Shown here: positions 1 to 8,088 of the stretch, piece after piece
Layout of the letters: each line of letters begins with the position of its first letter
How positions within the stretch are numbered: position 1 is the stretch's first letter
DNA from: Planctomycetes bacterium UBA1146
Lineage (GTDB): Bacteria > Planctomycetota > UBA8108 > UBA1146
Assembly (NCBI GenBank): GCA_002311345.1
Contig: DCAA01000034.1
Coordinates: 1-23,081 of the forward strand
Reading direction: 5' to 3'
DNA: 23,081 nt
Made by a program: the position numbers and the translations under genes
Notes under the pieces: generated by a model
What the model was told of the DNA's origin: nothing
The model's database searches: none
The model's input: the letters and a program-made list of their open reading frames with translations, nothing else

Positions 1-1
1 C

Positions 2-325
2 TGGTTCATTCGCGCTGACTTCAATCGTGATCTCGCCGTCGACATCGCGGATGTGATCGCCAACCTGAGCCACCAGTTCAACGGTGGCGAGGCATCGATT
101 CCAGAAGAAGCTGCCGATGCAAACGGTGACGGTGTGGTCGACATCAGCGATGCGATCTTCGGACTCGCGTACCTGTTCAATGAAGGCGCGGTGCCACCGG
201 CACCCTTCGAGGCGCCAGGTCCAGATCCGGCCAACAACCAGGGCAACATCTTCGTACTGGAAGAACTGCCGCAGGCACTCGCTGGATTCAACTTGATGAT
301 GCAACTGCTGGAGTTGGGGCTCTAG
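2..325 (+). CDS. C-terminal end of a dockerin-like repeat protein (partial)
   Basis: The frame is open from base 2, so the gene starts before the window. The visible 107 residues hold two copies of an EF-hand-like calcium loop followed by a helix: ADFNRDLAVDIADVIANLSH and, about 35 residues later, DANGDGVVDISDAIFGLAYL. Two such duplicated loop-helix units near a C-terminus are the hallmark of dockerin type I domains, which in Planctomycetota and relatives sit at the ends of large secreted or surface proteins. A short acidic tail without further motifs follows. The upstream domains are unknown, so no function can be given beyond calcium-dependent folding or protein attachment. A strong terminator lies 28 bases after the stop. 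Confidence 0.8.
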   Translation, partial: WFIRADFNRDLAVDIADVIANLSHQFNGGEASIPEEAADANGDGVVDISDAIFGLAYLFNEGAVPPAPFEAPGPDPANNQGNIFVLEELPQALAGFNLMMQLLELGL

Positions 326-353
326 CCACCCTTTCGCCCACAGACGCATCACG

Positions 354-394
354 AAAAACTGCCTCGCCGGTTGAACCGGCAAGGCAGTTTTTTT
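354..394. terminator. Bidirectional Rho-independent terminator
   Basis: An A tract and AAAACTGCCT, then GCCGG, a TTGAA loop, CCGGC, and AGGCAGTTTT running into a T tract. The two arms pair almost perfectly, with one C/A mismatch. The symmetric A and T tracts let it work on both strands, which fits its place between two convergent genes (stops at 325 and 416). Confidence 0.9.
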
Positions 395-415
395 GTAGGA
401 ATCCTCATCGGTTTG

Positions 416-1843
416 TCAAACCCCCAGCAGTTCGGGCAGCACCTCGGTGAGTAATTGATCCGCTTCGGCTGCGTTGTTGCCGATTCCGATCACGTCGAAC
501 TTTCCCGACAGAAGCAGCGGTCCGACGTTATAGAGCAAAAACTGACCTTCACCGGTACGAGCATCGTAGAGATGATCTCCGATTCGATCGCAGATCTCCG
601 TGAAGGGAACACCGATCAGATCCTTGTGGATGAAATCCTGCGCCCGATACGGCGGCCGTTTGCCAGGAATCACCCGATCGACCAGATGCATCGGAGTACT
701 GGTTCCTCCCCAGCGTCCGTTGCATTCAGTGAGCCTCAGCACAGGATCGTCCTCGGGATCCCCCACAATCAGATGATCAAAGGAACAGCGCCCGACGTAA
801 CCGAGTTCCTGGAGGGCCATGACAACGGCGCGTGACTGACTGACGAGGGCATCGTTGATGGATTTCGGATGATTCGACGGCCGACTTCCAACGAACAGTT
901 TCTCTTCCCCCTCGAGGATCTGTTCGTAAATCCCGTCGATCCGGGGAGCGCCATGGCCCCGGGGAGGAATCCACCATTGCGTCGAGGGAGAAAGATCGGT
1001 CTCTTCCCAGACACAGGCGATCACTTCCTCTCCCTCGGGCCAGTCCATCGAGGCGAGAGCATCCGAAATCAACTTCTCCAGCGCCGAATCAGGAAGACCG
1101 ACAAGATCCTCGACATGAAGCAGTCGATTCCCCATGGCGGAAGCACAACGCGGTCGCTTGATGGCGACCCGGAGCACTCCCGAGGAGATCTCCCGGATAC
1201 AACCAACCAGCGTCGGGACATCGTGTGCGGTCCTGGTGACGACAAGCGCCTCTTCTCCCAGTACATCCGCGACCAGTTCCGAGAACAGTGTCTTATCGTT
1301 GGCAACCCAGGTCACCTCCGGGGGAGGTGAAACCATCTGGACGCAGCATCCGGAATCGGATGAGATCTGCTGGGCCAGTTGCCATACATCTTCGATTCCC
1401 ATGTAAGGCTCGATCAACAATCCGGAGGACTCACGAGTTCTCTCGATGAGGCGCTGGTAGGTCGCTCCAACTCCGCACCCGTTCGAAACCTCCAGGGCGC
1501 TATTTTCGGGATGTGCGAAGACGTGTTCGGGCGCACCGAGACCGAGGTACTGGCGGCAGTAATCTTCGTATCCAGCAGCAGGTTCTGTGACGGTGGCGAA
1601 GATATCGCCATCACCGCACCGAACCCGGGCCCGGTGCTGGTATTCATCCACTCCTTCGACACCGCTGAGAAAGGGAATCCCAGAAACGTCATCGAGGTGA
1701 AGGGTCGGCAATTCACGATCACCGCCCCACTGATGCGAAGCCCACATCTCGGTGGCAGCGGCCAAACCATGTCTTTCGGAATAGGTACGCGCAACTCCCG
1801 AAATTATCTCCGGGTCAAGTTTCGATGCACTCTCGGCAGCCAT
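416..1843 (-). CDS. ATP-grasp ligase, PGM1-like
   Basis: A 475-residue protein with an ATP-grasp fold. An N-terminal pre-ATP-grasp region is followed by NDKTLFSELV (about 182-191), the nucleotide-site lysine in VAIKRP (about 229), and the metal-binding block GYVGRCSFD...LTECNGRWGGTSTP (about 349-384; the Glu and Asn of ECN are the expected Mg ligands). Size and the ECNGRWGGT block resemble the PGM1-type peptide ligases, which join a carboxylate to an amine using ATP. The substrate is not evident. An in-frame TTG at 1867 would add 8 residues, but the ATG at 1843 has GGGAGG eight bases upstream and is preferred. A 33-residue peptide gene lies 54 bases upstream on the same strand and is probably co-transcribed; it is a candidate substrate. 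Family placement is by motif only. Confidence 0.75.
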   Translation of the reverse strand: MAAESASKLDPEIISGVARTYSERHGLAAATEMWASHQWGGDRELPTLHLDDVSGIPFLSGVEGVDEYQHRARVRCGDGDIFATVTEPAAGYEDYCRQYLGLGAPEHVFAHPENSALEVSNGCGVGATYQRLIERTRESSGLLIEPYMGIEDVWQLAQQISSDSGCCVQMVSPPPEVTWVANDKTLFSELVADVLGEEALVVTRTAHDVPTLVGCIREISSGVLRVAIKRPRCASAMGNRLLHVEDLVGLPDSALEKLISDALASMDWPEGEEVIACVWEETDLSPSTQWWIPPRGHGAPRIDGIYEQILEGEEKLFVGSRPSNHPKSINDALVSQSRAVVMALQELGYVGRCSFDHLIVGDPEDDPVLRLTECNGRWGGTSTPMHLVDRVIPGKRPPYRAQDFIHKDLIGVPFTEICDRIGDHLYDARTGEGQFLLYNVGPLLLSGKFDVIGIGNNAAEADQLLTEVLPELLGV

Positions 1844-1897
1844 CGTCGTCGCCTCCCGCAAATTCAAGTCCAGCAGACAGATCCCTGCACCGCCTGA

Positions 1898-1999
1898 TTA
1901 CTTCTCATCCTCCTCATCGGCCGTATACCGGCTGAAGTTCATCGCTTTCTCAATTTCTTGTTCCAGAACTGCCAGGATTACCGGATCACCCGACCCCAT
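1898..1999 (-). CDS. Small acidic-tailed peptide, candidate ligase substrate
   Basis: A 33-codon frame with ATG at 1999 preceded by GGAGG at a 5-base spacing, a textbook ribosome site. An in-frame ATG at 2020 would add 7 residues but has no good site. The peptide has an amphipathic middle (VILAVLEQEIEKAM) and a polar tail NFSRYTADEEDEK containing Ser, Thr, Lys and five acidic residues. It ends 54 bases before the ATP-grasp gene. A helical leader followed by a tail mixing hydroxyl or amine and acidic side chains is the general make-up of graspetide precursors, and PGM1-type ligases also act on small ribosomal peptides. That is an inference. It could instead be an unrelated small protein or a translated leader. 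Confidence 0.5.
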   Translation of the reverse strand: MGSGDPVILAVLEQEIEKAMNFSRYTADEEDEK

Positions 2000-2318
2000 C
2001 TCATCCTCCAAGAGAAACATCGACCTTCAGATCCGTTAGTCCCTGACTGGAATCAGCGTTAACCACACGGACACCCGCATACCGGAATGATGCATCGACG
2101 GAGGAAGTGCTCTGGGCTCTTGTATCTCGAGACCTGACTCATTCGAAACTCTGGGAAGGAATCGTGTCGAAGCGTCATGGTGCAGTCGCGAAACCGTGAC
2201 ATCCGAGGGTCCCCTTCCCCTTTGTCGGCAGCATACCCCACTCCAGGAACCGATTCCTCCGGCTATCTGGACCTTGTTCTGCTGCTGGAACCTGCCATCT
2301 TTCGAGGCGGGAGGTCCG
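2000..2318. other. Divergent intergenic region
   Basis: Lies between the peptide/ATP-grasp unit (minus) and the SGNH lipoprotein (plus), so it must carry both start signals. Open frames across it have no family resemblance and no ribosome sites. I could not pick out a convincing -35/-10 pair by eye, nor a repeat or hairpin. Confidence 0.5.
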
Positions 2319-3098
2319 ATGATTCCTGGGTCATTCTCTCGTGGCTTCCTGCTGCTGGCGGTGATCGCCTTGATCGTGGCGGGTTGCAAGACGGTAGCCC
2401 CGGATCGATCCATCTCCCCTGTAGTCAAGAAGCCCAGCCGCATACTGTTTGTCGGCAACAGTTTTACCTTCTGGCGCGGTGGGCTGTCGAGGCACATGAA
2501 AGCCCTCTCCGATGCCATGACCCCTCCGCTGGGATATGAAACATCCTCTGTCGTCCGTGGAGGAGCCTCTCTCGAGGTGATGTGGACCCAGACTGATGCC
2601 GCACAGCAGATCGCTACCGGCAACTGGGACGTGGTGATCCTGCAGGAAGATCTTCCCGAGACGAATGTCGATTCGTTCCGCAAATACTCGCACAAATTCG
2701 TGCAAGCGGTCCGTGATGTCGGGGCTCGGCCGATCCTGTTCATGGCGTGGGAATATGATCGTCTCAACTGGATCTCACTCGACGAGATCATCGACGCCCA
2801 TCGGAAAATGTCTGCCGAGTTACAGGTCGAGGTCGCCCCTGTCGGGCTGGCATGGAGAAATTCTCGGTCGATAAAACCCGATCTCGACATGTACGCAAGA
2901 GACCGAGAACACCCCAGCGTTGCCGGTATGTACCTGTCATTGATGGTGATCGAGGCCACCATCTCCGGAGCCGATCCCCGTTCGCGCGATCCGGAACCTC
3001 TACCCATCCGGGGGCTCAAGCGTCTCGATCATGAAGGGACCGAGTTCCTGCGTGGCATCGCCCACCAGTCGATCAACGAGTGGAAAGCACCGAGATGA
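2319..3098 (+). CDS. SGNH-fold lipoprotein, DUF4886-like
   Basis: A 259-residue predicted lipoprotein. The signal peptide has a hydrophobic core and lipobox IVAGC, with Cys23 the likely lipidated residue. The mature part has the SGNH hydrolase blocks: FVGNSFT (Ser48 in the nucleophile position), a block ending VILQED (about 106-111), and DREHPS (Asp195 and His198) as the C-terminal catalytic pair. This block order matches DUF4886-type SGNH proteins, which are probable esterases or carbohydrate deacetylases. Substrate unknown. The frame extends 41 codons further upstream, but the ATG at 2319 sits behind GGGAGG and begins the signal peptide, so it is chosen. The stop is only 9 bases from the stop of the convergent methyltransferase gene. 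Confidence 0.75.
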   Translation: MIPGSFSRGFLLLAVIALIVAGCKTVAPDRSISPVVKKPSRILFVGNSFTFWRGGLSRHMKALSDAMTPPLGYETSSVVRGGASLEVMWTQTDAAQQIATGNWDVVILQEDLPETNVDSFRKYSHKFVQAVRDVGARPILFMAWEYDRLNWISLDEIIDAHRKMSAELQVEVAPVGLAWRNSRSIKPDLDMYARDREHPSVAGMYLSLMVIEATISGADPRSRDPEPLPIRGLKRLDHEGTEFLRGIAHQSINEWKAPR

Positions 3099-3107
3099 GA
3101 GACGCGG

Positions 3108-4223
3108 TCATTCGATCTCGTAGATCAGAAGGTGGCAATCCACATCACCGTTGACGAGCGGTATCTTGTGCTTCGGTGGCAGGTGGATGGCCTTCTCGTA
3201 GGCGTCTATACCGCTGAGGATGGCGACTCGCCAGCCATGAAGACGCCGGATGACGGTGCCCAACTGATCCGGAAAATTCGAATCGGTTTCCAGGCGTCTA
3301 CCGTAGGGTGGATTGGTCACCAGCGTTCGGGCGACTCCGTCGGCTTGCAGATTCAGCACCGATTGCTCACGGATAGCCAGTTTGATCCCTGCGATCTTGG
3401 CATTTGCCCGAGCGATATCGAGAACCCCGGAATCGATGTCCGCAGCAACGATAGCAGGTTTCTGTCCGGTAACTTCAGCGCGAAGTGCGCCTCGCAGCGC
3501 ACGCACTTCCAGGGCTTCTTTCTCGCCATGACTCGCCCAGCGCTCAAAGCCGAAACGATCACGCGCCAGTCCAGGTGCCATACCCGATGCCCAGAGTGCA
3601 GCTTCGATGGCCAGCGTGCCGGAACCACACATCGGATCGATCAGCGCTGACTGGCGATCCCAGCCCGACATTCGCAGGATCGCTGCGGCCAGGCTTTCGC
3701 GTAGTGGTGCTTCGCCAGATCTGGCCCGATAGCCGCGCATATGAAGCGGTTGTCCCGACATATCCAGGTAAAAGGATGCCTTGTCGTTGGCCAGATAAAC
3801 AAAAACCCGCACATCCGGGTCATCCTTATCGATCGACGGGCGATCCCCCTCAAGATCACGAACCTGGTCAACAACTGCGTCCTTGACTCTTAATGCGATG
3901 AAACCGCTGTGGGTGAGTGTGCTGCCGACAGCCACACAACTGACCGACAGCGTCTGCTCGCTGGTGAGATACGGGGTCCAGTCGATCGCCCGAGTTGCGT
4001 CGTACAGTTGATCCGCGGTCGTCACCGGGCTTCGCCCCATCAACACGAGGATCCGCTGTGCGATGCGGCTCTGGAGACAGGCCCGCCAGCCCTCACTCCA
4101 TTCGCCTCGAAATGGGATCCCGCCGCGGTTCAACCGAACACTTTTGAATCCACCTTCACGCAACTCATCACAGAGCGCGCCTTCCGTCTGACGGATAGCT
4201 GAAGCGTAGAACTCCTGCATCAT
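3108..4223 (-). CDS. THUMP-domain RNA guanine-N2 methyltransferase, RlmL/YpsC-like
   Basis: A 371-residue protein with an N-terminal ferredoxin-like/THUMP region (about 1-160) and a C-terminal Rossmann methyltransferase domain. The SAM-binding motif is DPMCGSGTLAIEAA (196-209) and the catalytic motif is NPPYGRR (304-310). The linker HMRGYRARSGEAPLRESLAAA is typical of the 23S rRNA m2G2445 methyltransferase family (RlmL N-terminal half, YpsC). It most likely methylates a guanine in 23S rRNA in the cytoplasm. The start has two adjacent ATGs (4223 and 4220) and no strong ribosome site. Length matches single-domain family members, so it lacks the second methyltransferase (RlmK) half found in E. 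coli. Confidence 0.9.
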   Translation of the reverse strand: MMQEFYASAIRQTEGALCDELREGGFKSVRLNRGGIPFRGEWSEGWRACLQSRIAQRILVLMGRSPVTTADQLYDATRAIDWTPYLTSEQTLSVSCVAVGSTLTHSGFIALRVKDAVVDQVRDLEGDRPSIDKDDPDVRVFVYLANDKASFYLDMSGQPLHMRGYRARSGEAPLRESLAAAILRMSGWDRQSALIDPMCGSGTLAIEAALWASGMAPGLARDRFGFERWASHGEKEALEVRALRGALRAEVTGQKPAIVAADIDSGVLDIARANAKIAGIKLAIREQSVLNLQADGVARTLVTNPPYGRRLETDSNFPDQLGTVIRRLHGWRVAILSGIDAYEKAIHLPPKHKIPLVNGDVDCHLLIYEIE

Positions 4224-4588
4224 GATCCCGATCGAGGTTGTAGACGCCGGACCTCTGGTATTACTAAAGCGGGATCGCGCAGGATCCTGTTGGTATCTCT
4301 TGGCATCGGTTTCAATCTACTCAGGCGAGACGTTTTCGACAAGACGAACGCCTGGAGAGCGTCGATTCTCAGGGCCGGGGCCAGTCGGTATCTTCCTTCG
4401 CCACTTCGAGGTGGATAGATATGCGTTTCCAGGGGATCAGCGGCAAATCCTCAGGCGACCCTCCTGGCAGATCGACTTCACATTTCAACTCTATTTTGGC
4501 ACCATCGTAGGTATGGCTAAATGGCATTCAACCATAGAATACCGATCCAAATTGCGACGGAAATCTGATCAACAGGAAAGCACCACAT
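4224..4588. other. Intergenic region upstream of the phosphate-uptake genes
   Basis: A 365-base gap between divergent genes. It holds the candidate promoter at 4496-4523 and an AGGAAA ribosome site at 4574-4579 for the porin. No gene, repeat or clear hairpin was seen. Confidence 0.5.
4496..4523 (+). promoter_or_regulatory. Candidate sigma70-type promoter for the porin
   Basis: TTGGCA (4496-4501), a 16-base spacer and TAAATG (4518-4523), 65 bases before the porin start. Both hexamers deviate from consensus. A Pho-box-like pair of direct repeats is not evident. Confidence 0.3.
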
Positions 4589-5779
4589 ATGCCCCTCCGC
4601 ACCCTGTCTGTCTCGATCATCATGACCATTTTGTCTCTTACCTTCACAACACAGGAGGTCAGCGCCAAGCAGGCGATGGAAGTTAACTGGAAGAATGGCC
4701 TCCAGTTCTCTACCCCTGACGGCGAAATCAAGATCGCCATCGGTGGACGGCTTCAAGTTGACTACGGTTTCTTCAGCGAAAAGGACGACCTCGACGTTGA
4801 ACAAGACGGTTTCGAGATGCGCCGGGCACGTCTTGGTGTCTCTGGTGTCATCGGAGGCAATATCGAGTTCAAGACAGAGTACGATTTCGCGGGAGCAAAG
4901 GTAGCGTTCAAGGATTCCTGGGTGGGTCTGAAGGATGCAGGGTTTCTCGGCCGGTTGCACATCGGACACCAGAAGGAACCGATGGGACTCGAAACGCTCA
5001 CCAGTAGCAAATACATCAGATTCCTGGAGCGTAGTTTCACCTCCGCTCTCACCCCTTCGCGCAATACCGGAATCCTTTCCAGCCACGCACTCGGCGAAGA
5101 GAACCAAGGCACTTTCTCGATCGGCTACTTCAAGGACGCCGATGGCTCCGCCAACTCTCAGGAAGAGGACCAGAGTTCCGTCACCAGCCGGGTGACCTAT
5201 CTGCCCCTCTACGAGCACGACGGTAAGAAGTTGCTACACCTGGGTGCTTCCTTCAGTGCTCGTGACACCTCCGCTGGAAGTGTCACATACGATTCCGACT
5301 CTCTCGCTCACCTGGGAGAGGACATCGTTTCCGCAACTGTCGCGGCGGATCGGGCCGATCTTTTCGGAGTCGAGGCCGCCTGGGTGCAGGGATCCTTCTC
5401 CCTCCAGGGTGAACTCGTCACCTCGAGCATCGATGACGATACCGAAGCATCCGCCTGGTATGTGCAGGGAAGTTACTTCGTCACCGGAGAGAGCCGACCC
5501 TACAAGAAAACCGCGGGTACATTCTCGAGTATCAAACCCTTGAACAACTACGGCGATAACGGCAAGGGAGCCATCGAACTGGCGGTCCGTATGCAGGAGA
5601 TCGACCTGGATGAGATGAGTGCCGGGGAAAACGCGGAAGCGCTCTCGATCGGCGTGAACTGGCACCTGAATCCGAATGTTCGGGTGAAATTCAACATCAT
5701 CGACGCTTCCCCCGATGAGGCCTCAGAATACGGCAACGATGTCACCTGTTACGTCATGAGATTCGAAATCAACTTCTGA
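4589..5779 (+). CDS. OprO/OprP-type phosphate-selective porin
   Basis: A 396-residue outer-membrane protein. A cleavable signal peptide ends near VSA at about 26. The mature protein has many short amphipathic beta-strands, the early block IKIAIGGRLQVDYGFF, the block FEMRRARLGVSGVIGGNIEFKTEYDF characteristic of the phosphate-selective porin O/P family, and a C-terminal strand ending in Phe (MRFEINF), the usual outer-membrane assembly signal. It likely forms a channel for phosphate or other anions. It is followed by a PhoU-like protein and a Pit permease on the same strand, which supports the phosphate role. The start at 4589 has AGGAAA upstream. Specificity for phosphate over pyrophosphate or polyphosphate cannot be read from the sequence. 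Confidence 0.85.
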   Translation: MPLRTLSVSIIMTILSLTFTTQEVSAKQAMEVNWKNGLQFSTPDGEIKIAIGGRLQVDYGFFSEKDDLDVEQDGFEMRRARLGVSGVIGGNIEFKTEYDFAGAKVAFKDSWVGLKDAGFLGRLHIGHQKEPMGLETLTSSKYIRFLERSFTSALTPSRNTGILSSHALGEENQGTFSIGYFKDADGSANSQEEDQSSVTSRVTYLPLYEHDGKKLLHLGASFSARDTSAGSVTYDSDSLAHLGEDIVSATVAADRADLFGVEAAWVQGSFSLQGELVTSSIDDDTEASAWYVQGSYFVTGESRPYKKTAGTFSSIKPLNNYGDNGKGAIELAVRMQEIDLDEMSAGENAEALSIGVNWHLNPNVRVKFNIIDASPDEASEYGNDVTCYVMRFEINF

Positions 5780-5910
5780 TCAACGTTGGGATTCTCATCC
5801 GGGGGGAAATTCTGTAATAATCCACCAGGGAGCGAGTTGGCTCGTCTCCTCTCCTTGGGGCCAGTTGAAGTTGGTCCTGAGTTTGTTCGTAACGGATAGC
5901 AGGAGAATTG

Positions 5911-6585
5911 ATGCGTACCATCGCCAGTTTGTTCGGGAAATCTCCTTTCGTGCCACTGCAATCGCACATGCGTAAGGTCAGCGAATGCATCGACGGTGTG
6001 GGTGAACTGTTCCAGGTTTTCATAAATCAGGATCATGACTCCATCGGAGAAATCGCACGCAGGATCTCCAAGACGGAGCATGAAGCCGATCTGGTCAAGA
6101 ACGACATCCGGAATCACATGACGAGAGGTCTGTTTCTGCCTGTCGATCGGGGCAAGTTGCTGGAGATCCTCTCGACCCAGGACGAGATTGCAGATACTGC
6201 AGAAAACGTCGGAGTCCTCTGCGGCCTGAAAAAACTTCCGGTTCCGGATACGCTAAAGGATCTGTTCCTCGATTTCTGCTCGAAGACTACCGAGTGCTTC
6301 CAACTGTCCCGTCGCGTCATCGAGGAACTCGATGAACTGCTCGAGAGCGGCTTCGGAGGAGTGGAAGCGGAAAAGGTCCGGGAACTCGTTCATGCAGTAG
6401 CGGTCAAGGAACACGAGGTCGATCTGTGCCAGCGGGAACTCCTGCGCGTCGTGTTCGACTCCGAAGACAAACTCAGTTACACGGAGTTCCACCTGTGGCT
6501 GAGGATTCTGTCCGAAATTGCAACCATCAGTGATCTCAGCGAAAACCTGGCTGATAAGGTCCGGACGACGCTGGAGATCAAGTAG
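5911..6585 (+). CDS. PhoU-like DUF47 protein, Pit accessory protein
   Basis: A 224-residue, all-helical, soluble protein of the DUF47/TIGR00153 family. These PhoU-like proteins are encoded beside Pit permeases and are thought to modulate them. Family signatures are the metal-binding-like E(x)xxD runs: ISKTEHEADLVKND, STQDEIADTAENV and VKEHEVDLCQREL. The ATG at 5911 is preceded by AGGAG at 5-base spacing; an in-frame TTG immediately upstream is unlikely to be used. The 131-base gap after the porin includes an extended -10-like TGTAATAAT (5813-5821) without a clear -35 and a weak hairpin near 5830-5851, so a separate promoter is possible. The Pit gene follows after 52 bases. Confidence 0.88.
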   Translation: MRTIASLFGKSPFVPLQSHMRKVSECIDGVGELFQVFINQDHDSIGEIARRISKTEHEADLVKNDIRNHMTRGLFLPVDRGKLLEILSTQDEIADTAENVGVLCGLKKLPVPDTLKDLFLDFCSKTTECFQLSRRVIEELDELLESGFGGVEAEKVRELVHAVAVKEHEVDLCQRELLRVVFDSEDKLSYTEFHLWLRILSEIATISDLSENLADKVRTTLEIK

Positions 6586-6621
6586 GCCAGAATAGTGCCC
6601 TTTCCACCTGTTTTTGAGGAA

Positions 6622-6645
6622 ATGAAAATCAAAGCCAGTGACTGA
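6622..6645 (+). other. Tiny leader frame overlapping the pit start
   Basis: ATG at 6622 opens a 7-codon frame (MKIKASD) that ends at 6645, inside the first codons of the pit gene. GAGGA at 6616-6620 is very close to this ATG and 17 bases from the GTG of pit, so pit has no well-placed ribosome site of its own. Translational coupling is possible but unproven. Confidence 0.2.
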
Positions 6646-8059
6646 GCCCACCATCTTCCTGACGCTTGCCGGTATCTTCGGCTTTTACATGGCGTGGAAC
6701 ATCGGTGCTAACGATGTGGCCAACGCGATGGGGACATCGGTCGGCTCTGGCGCCCTGACCCTGCGACGTGCCGTTATCGTCGCTGCAGTGCTCGAATTCT
6801 CGGGAGCTTTCTTTGCCGGATCATCGGTTTCCGAGACGGTCAGGAAAGGGATCATCGATACCGATCTGTTCAGCGCCGATCCGACCGCATTCATCTGTGG
6901 CATGCTAGCAGCGCTGCTGGCGGCAGGAGCCTGGTTACAGATCGCCTCTTATTTCGGCTGGCCCGTCTCGACGACCCACTCCATCGTCGGTGCCATCATC
7001 GGATTCGGGATGTTGTACGGTGGCATCGAGGCAGTGCATTGGCCCAAGGTCTGGCAGATCCTGTCGAGTTGGATCATTTCTCCGCTCCTGAGTGCTTCGA
7101 TCGCTTACATCACCTTCAGGCTGCTGCTGAAGAACATCTTCTTCAAGAGCGACCCGCTGGCAGCGACAAAGAGGCTCGCCCCGTTTTTGGCCTTCATCGT
7201 CATGACGATCCTGACCCTGACGATGGTCTTCAAGGGACTCAAAAACCTCAAACTCGATCTCACCTTCGGACCGGCGGTCTCCCTCGCCATGGGTGTGGGG
7301 ATCATCGCTGCTGTCATCACGGCTTTCCTCGTGCGCAGGATAAAGATTTCCGATGACGAGGTCTCCAAGAGCTCCCGTCGGATTCGATATCTGGCGCATT
7401 CTCTCAGCAAGGCGAAGAAGCACCTTCGCAGGGTTCAGGGTGTATCCGATCCCTCGGTGCAGGGTGAGGTGGAAATCCTGCTGCAGAAGACCGAAGATCT
7501 GAGCGCGAAATTGGAGAGGGAAAAGGGACCCACCGACACCCCTGCCCTCAACAAAGTCGAGAAGATCTTCGTCTATCTGCAGATCCTGACCGCCTGCTTC
7601 GTCGCTTTCGCGCATGGTTCCAATGATGTCGCCAATGCCATCGGGCCCCTCTCGGCCGTGGTACAAACGGTCAAAGAAGGGACCGTCGCGATGAAATCCG
7701 AGGTCCCTCTGTGGGCACTGGCCCTCGGTGGGTTGGGAATCATCGCGGGACTGGCGACCTGGGGCTGGCGCGTCATGGAGACGGTCGGGCGCCGCATCAC
7801 CGAGTTGACCCCATCTCGTGGATTCACCGCTGAATTCGCAGCGGCGACCACGATAGTCCTGGCCACCAAACTCGGTTTGCCGATCTCGACCACCCATACG
7901 CTGGTGGGAGCGGTGGTCGGAGTTGGCCTGGCGCGGGGAATGGGCGCACTGAACCTGAACACGGTCCGAGACATCGCCATCTCCTGGGTCATCACGGTGC
8001 CAGCCGGAGCCATATTCGCAATGATCTTCTACAAGATCCTGATGGCCTTCTTCGGTTAA
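6638..8059 (+). CDS. pit: Low-affinity inorganic phosphate transporter, PiT family
   Basis: A 473-residue inner-membrane permease with the inverted-duplicated PiT architecture. The N-terminal signature is NIGANDVANAMGTSVG (21-36) and its partner is HGSNDVANAIGPLS (about 325). Each half also has a GWPVSTTHSIVGAIIGFG or GLPISTTHTLVGAVVGVG block. About ten hydrophobic segments are visible. A charged cytoplasmic loop (about 235-310, rich in Lys, Arg and Glu and coiled-coil-like) separates the halves. PiT proteins import metal-phosphate driven by a cation gradient. The preceding DUF47 gene is the usual partner. The start is a GTG at 6638 without a good ribosome site; the protein begins directly with the first membrane segment, so no later start is plausible. 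Confidence 0.93.
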   Translation: MTEPTIFLTLAGIFGFYMAWNIGANDVANAMGTSVGSGALTLRRAVIVAAVLEFSGAFFAGSSVSETVRKGIIDTDLFSADPTAFICGMLAALLAAGAWLQIASYFGWPVSTTHSIVGAIIGFGMLYGGIEAVHWPKVWQILSSWIISPLLSASIAYITFRLLLKNIFFKSDPLAATKRLAPFLAFIVMTILTLTMVFKGLKNLKLDLTFGPAVSLAMGVGIIAAVITAFLVRRIKISDDEVSKSSRRIRYLAHSLSKAKKHLRRVQGVSDPSVQGEVEILLQKTEDLSAKLEREKGPTDTPALNKVEKIFVYLQILTACFVAFAHGSNDVANAIGPLSAVVQTVKEGTVAMKSEVPLWALALGGLGIIAGLATWGWRVMETVGRRITELTPSRGFTAEFAAATTIVLATKLGLPISTTHTLVGAVVGVGLARGMGALNLNTVRDIAISWVITVPAGAIFAMIFYKILMAFFG

Positions 8060-8088
8060 CGAACCGGGTTGCCTGGAGGGGTTCGCTG

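Noticed and set aside
2036..3019. Long minus-strand open frame (327 codons) opposite the SGNH lipoprotein
   Set aside because: No ribosome site and no family motif. The opposite strand carries lipobox and SGNH blocks, so this is an antisense shadow in GC-rich DNA.
4440..4500. Possible Pho box before the porin (TTCACA-like words)
   Set aside because: Only one TTCACA-like hexamer is visible, without the spaced direct repeat needed for PhoB or PhoP binding.
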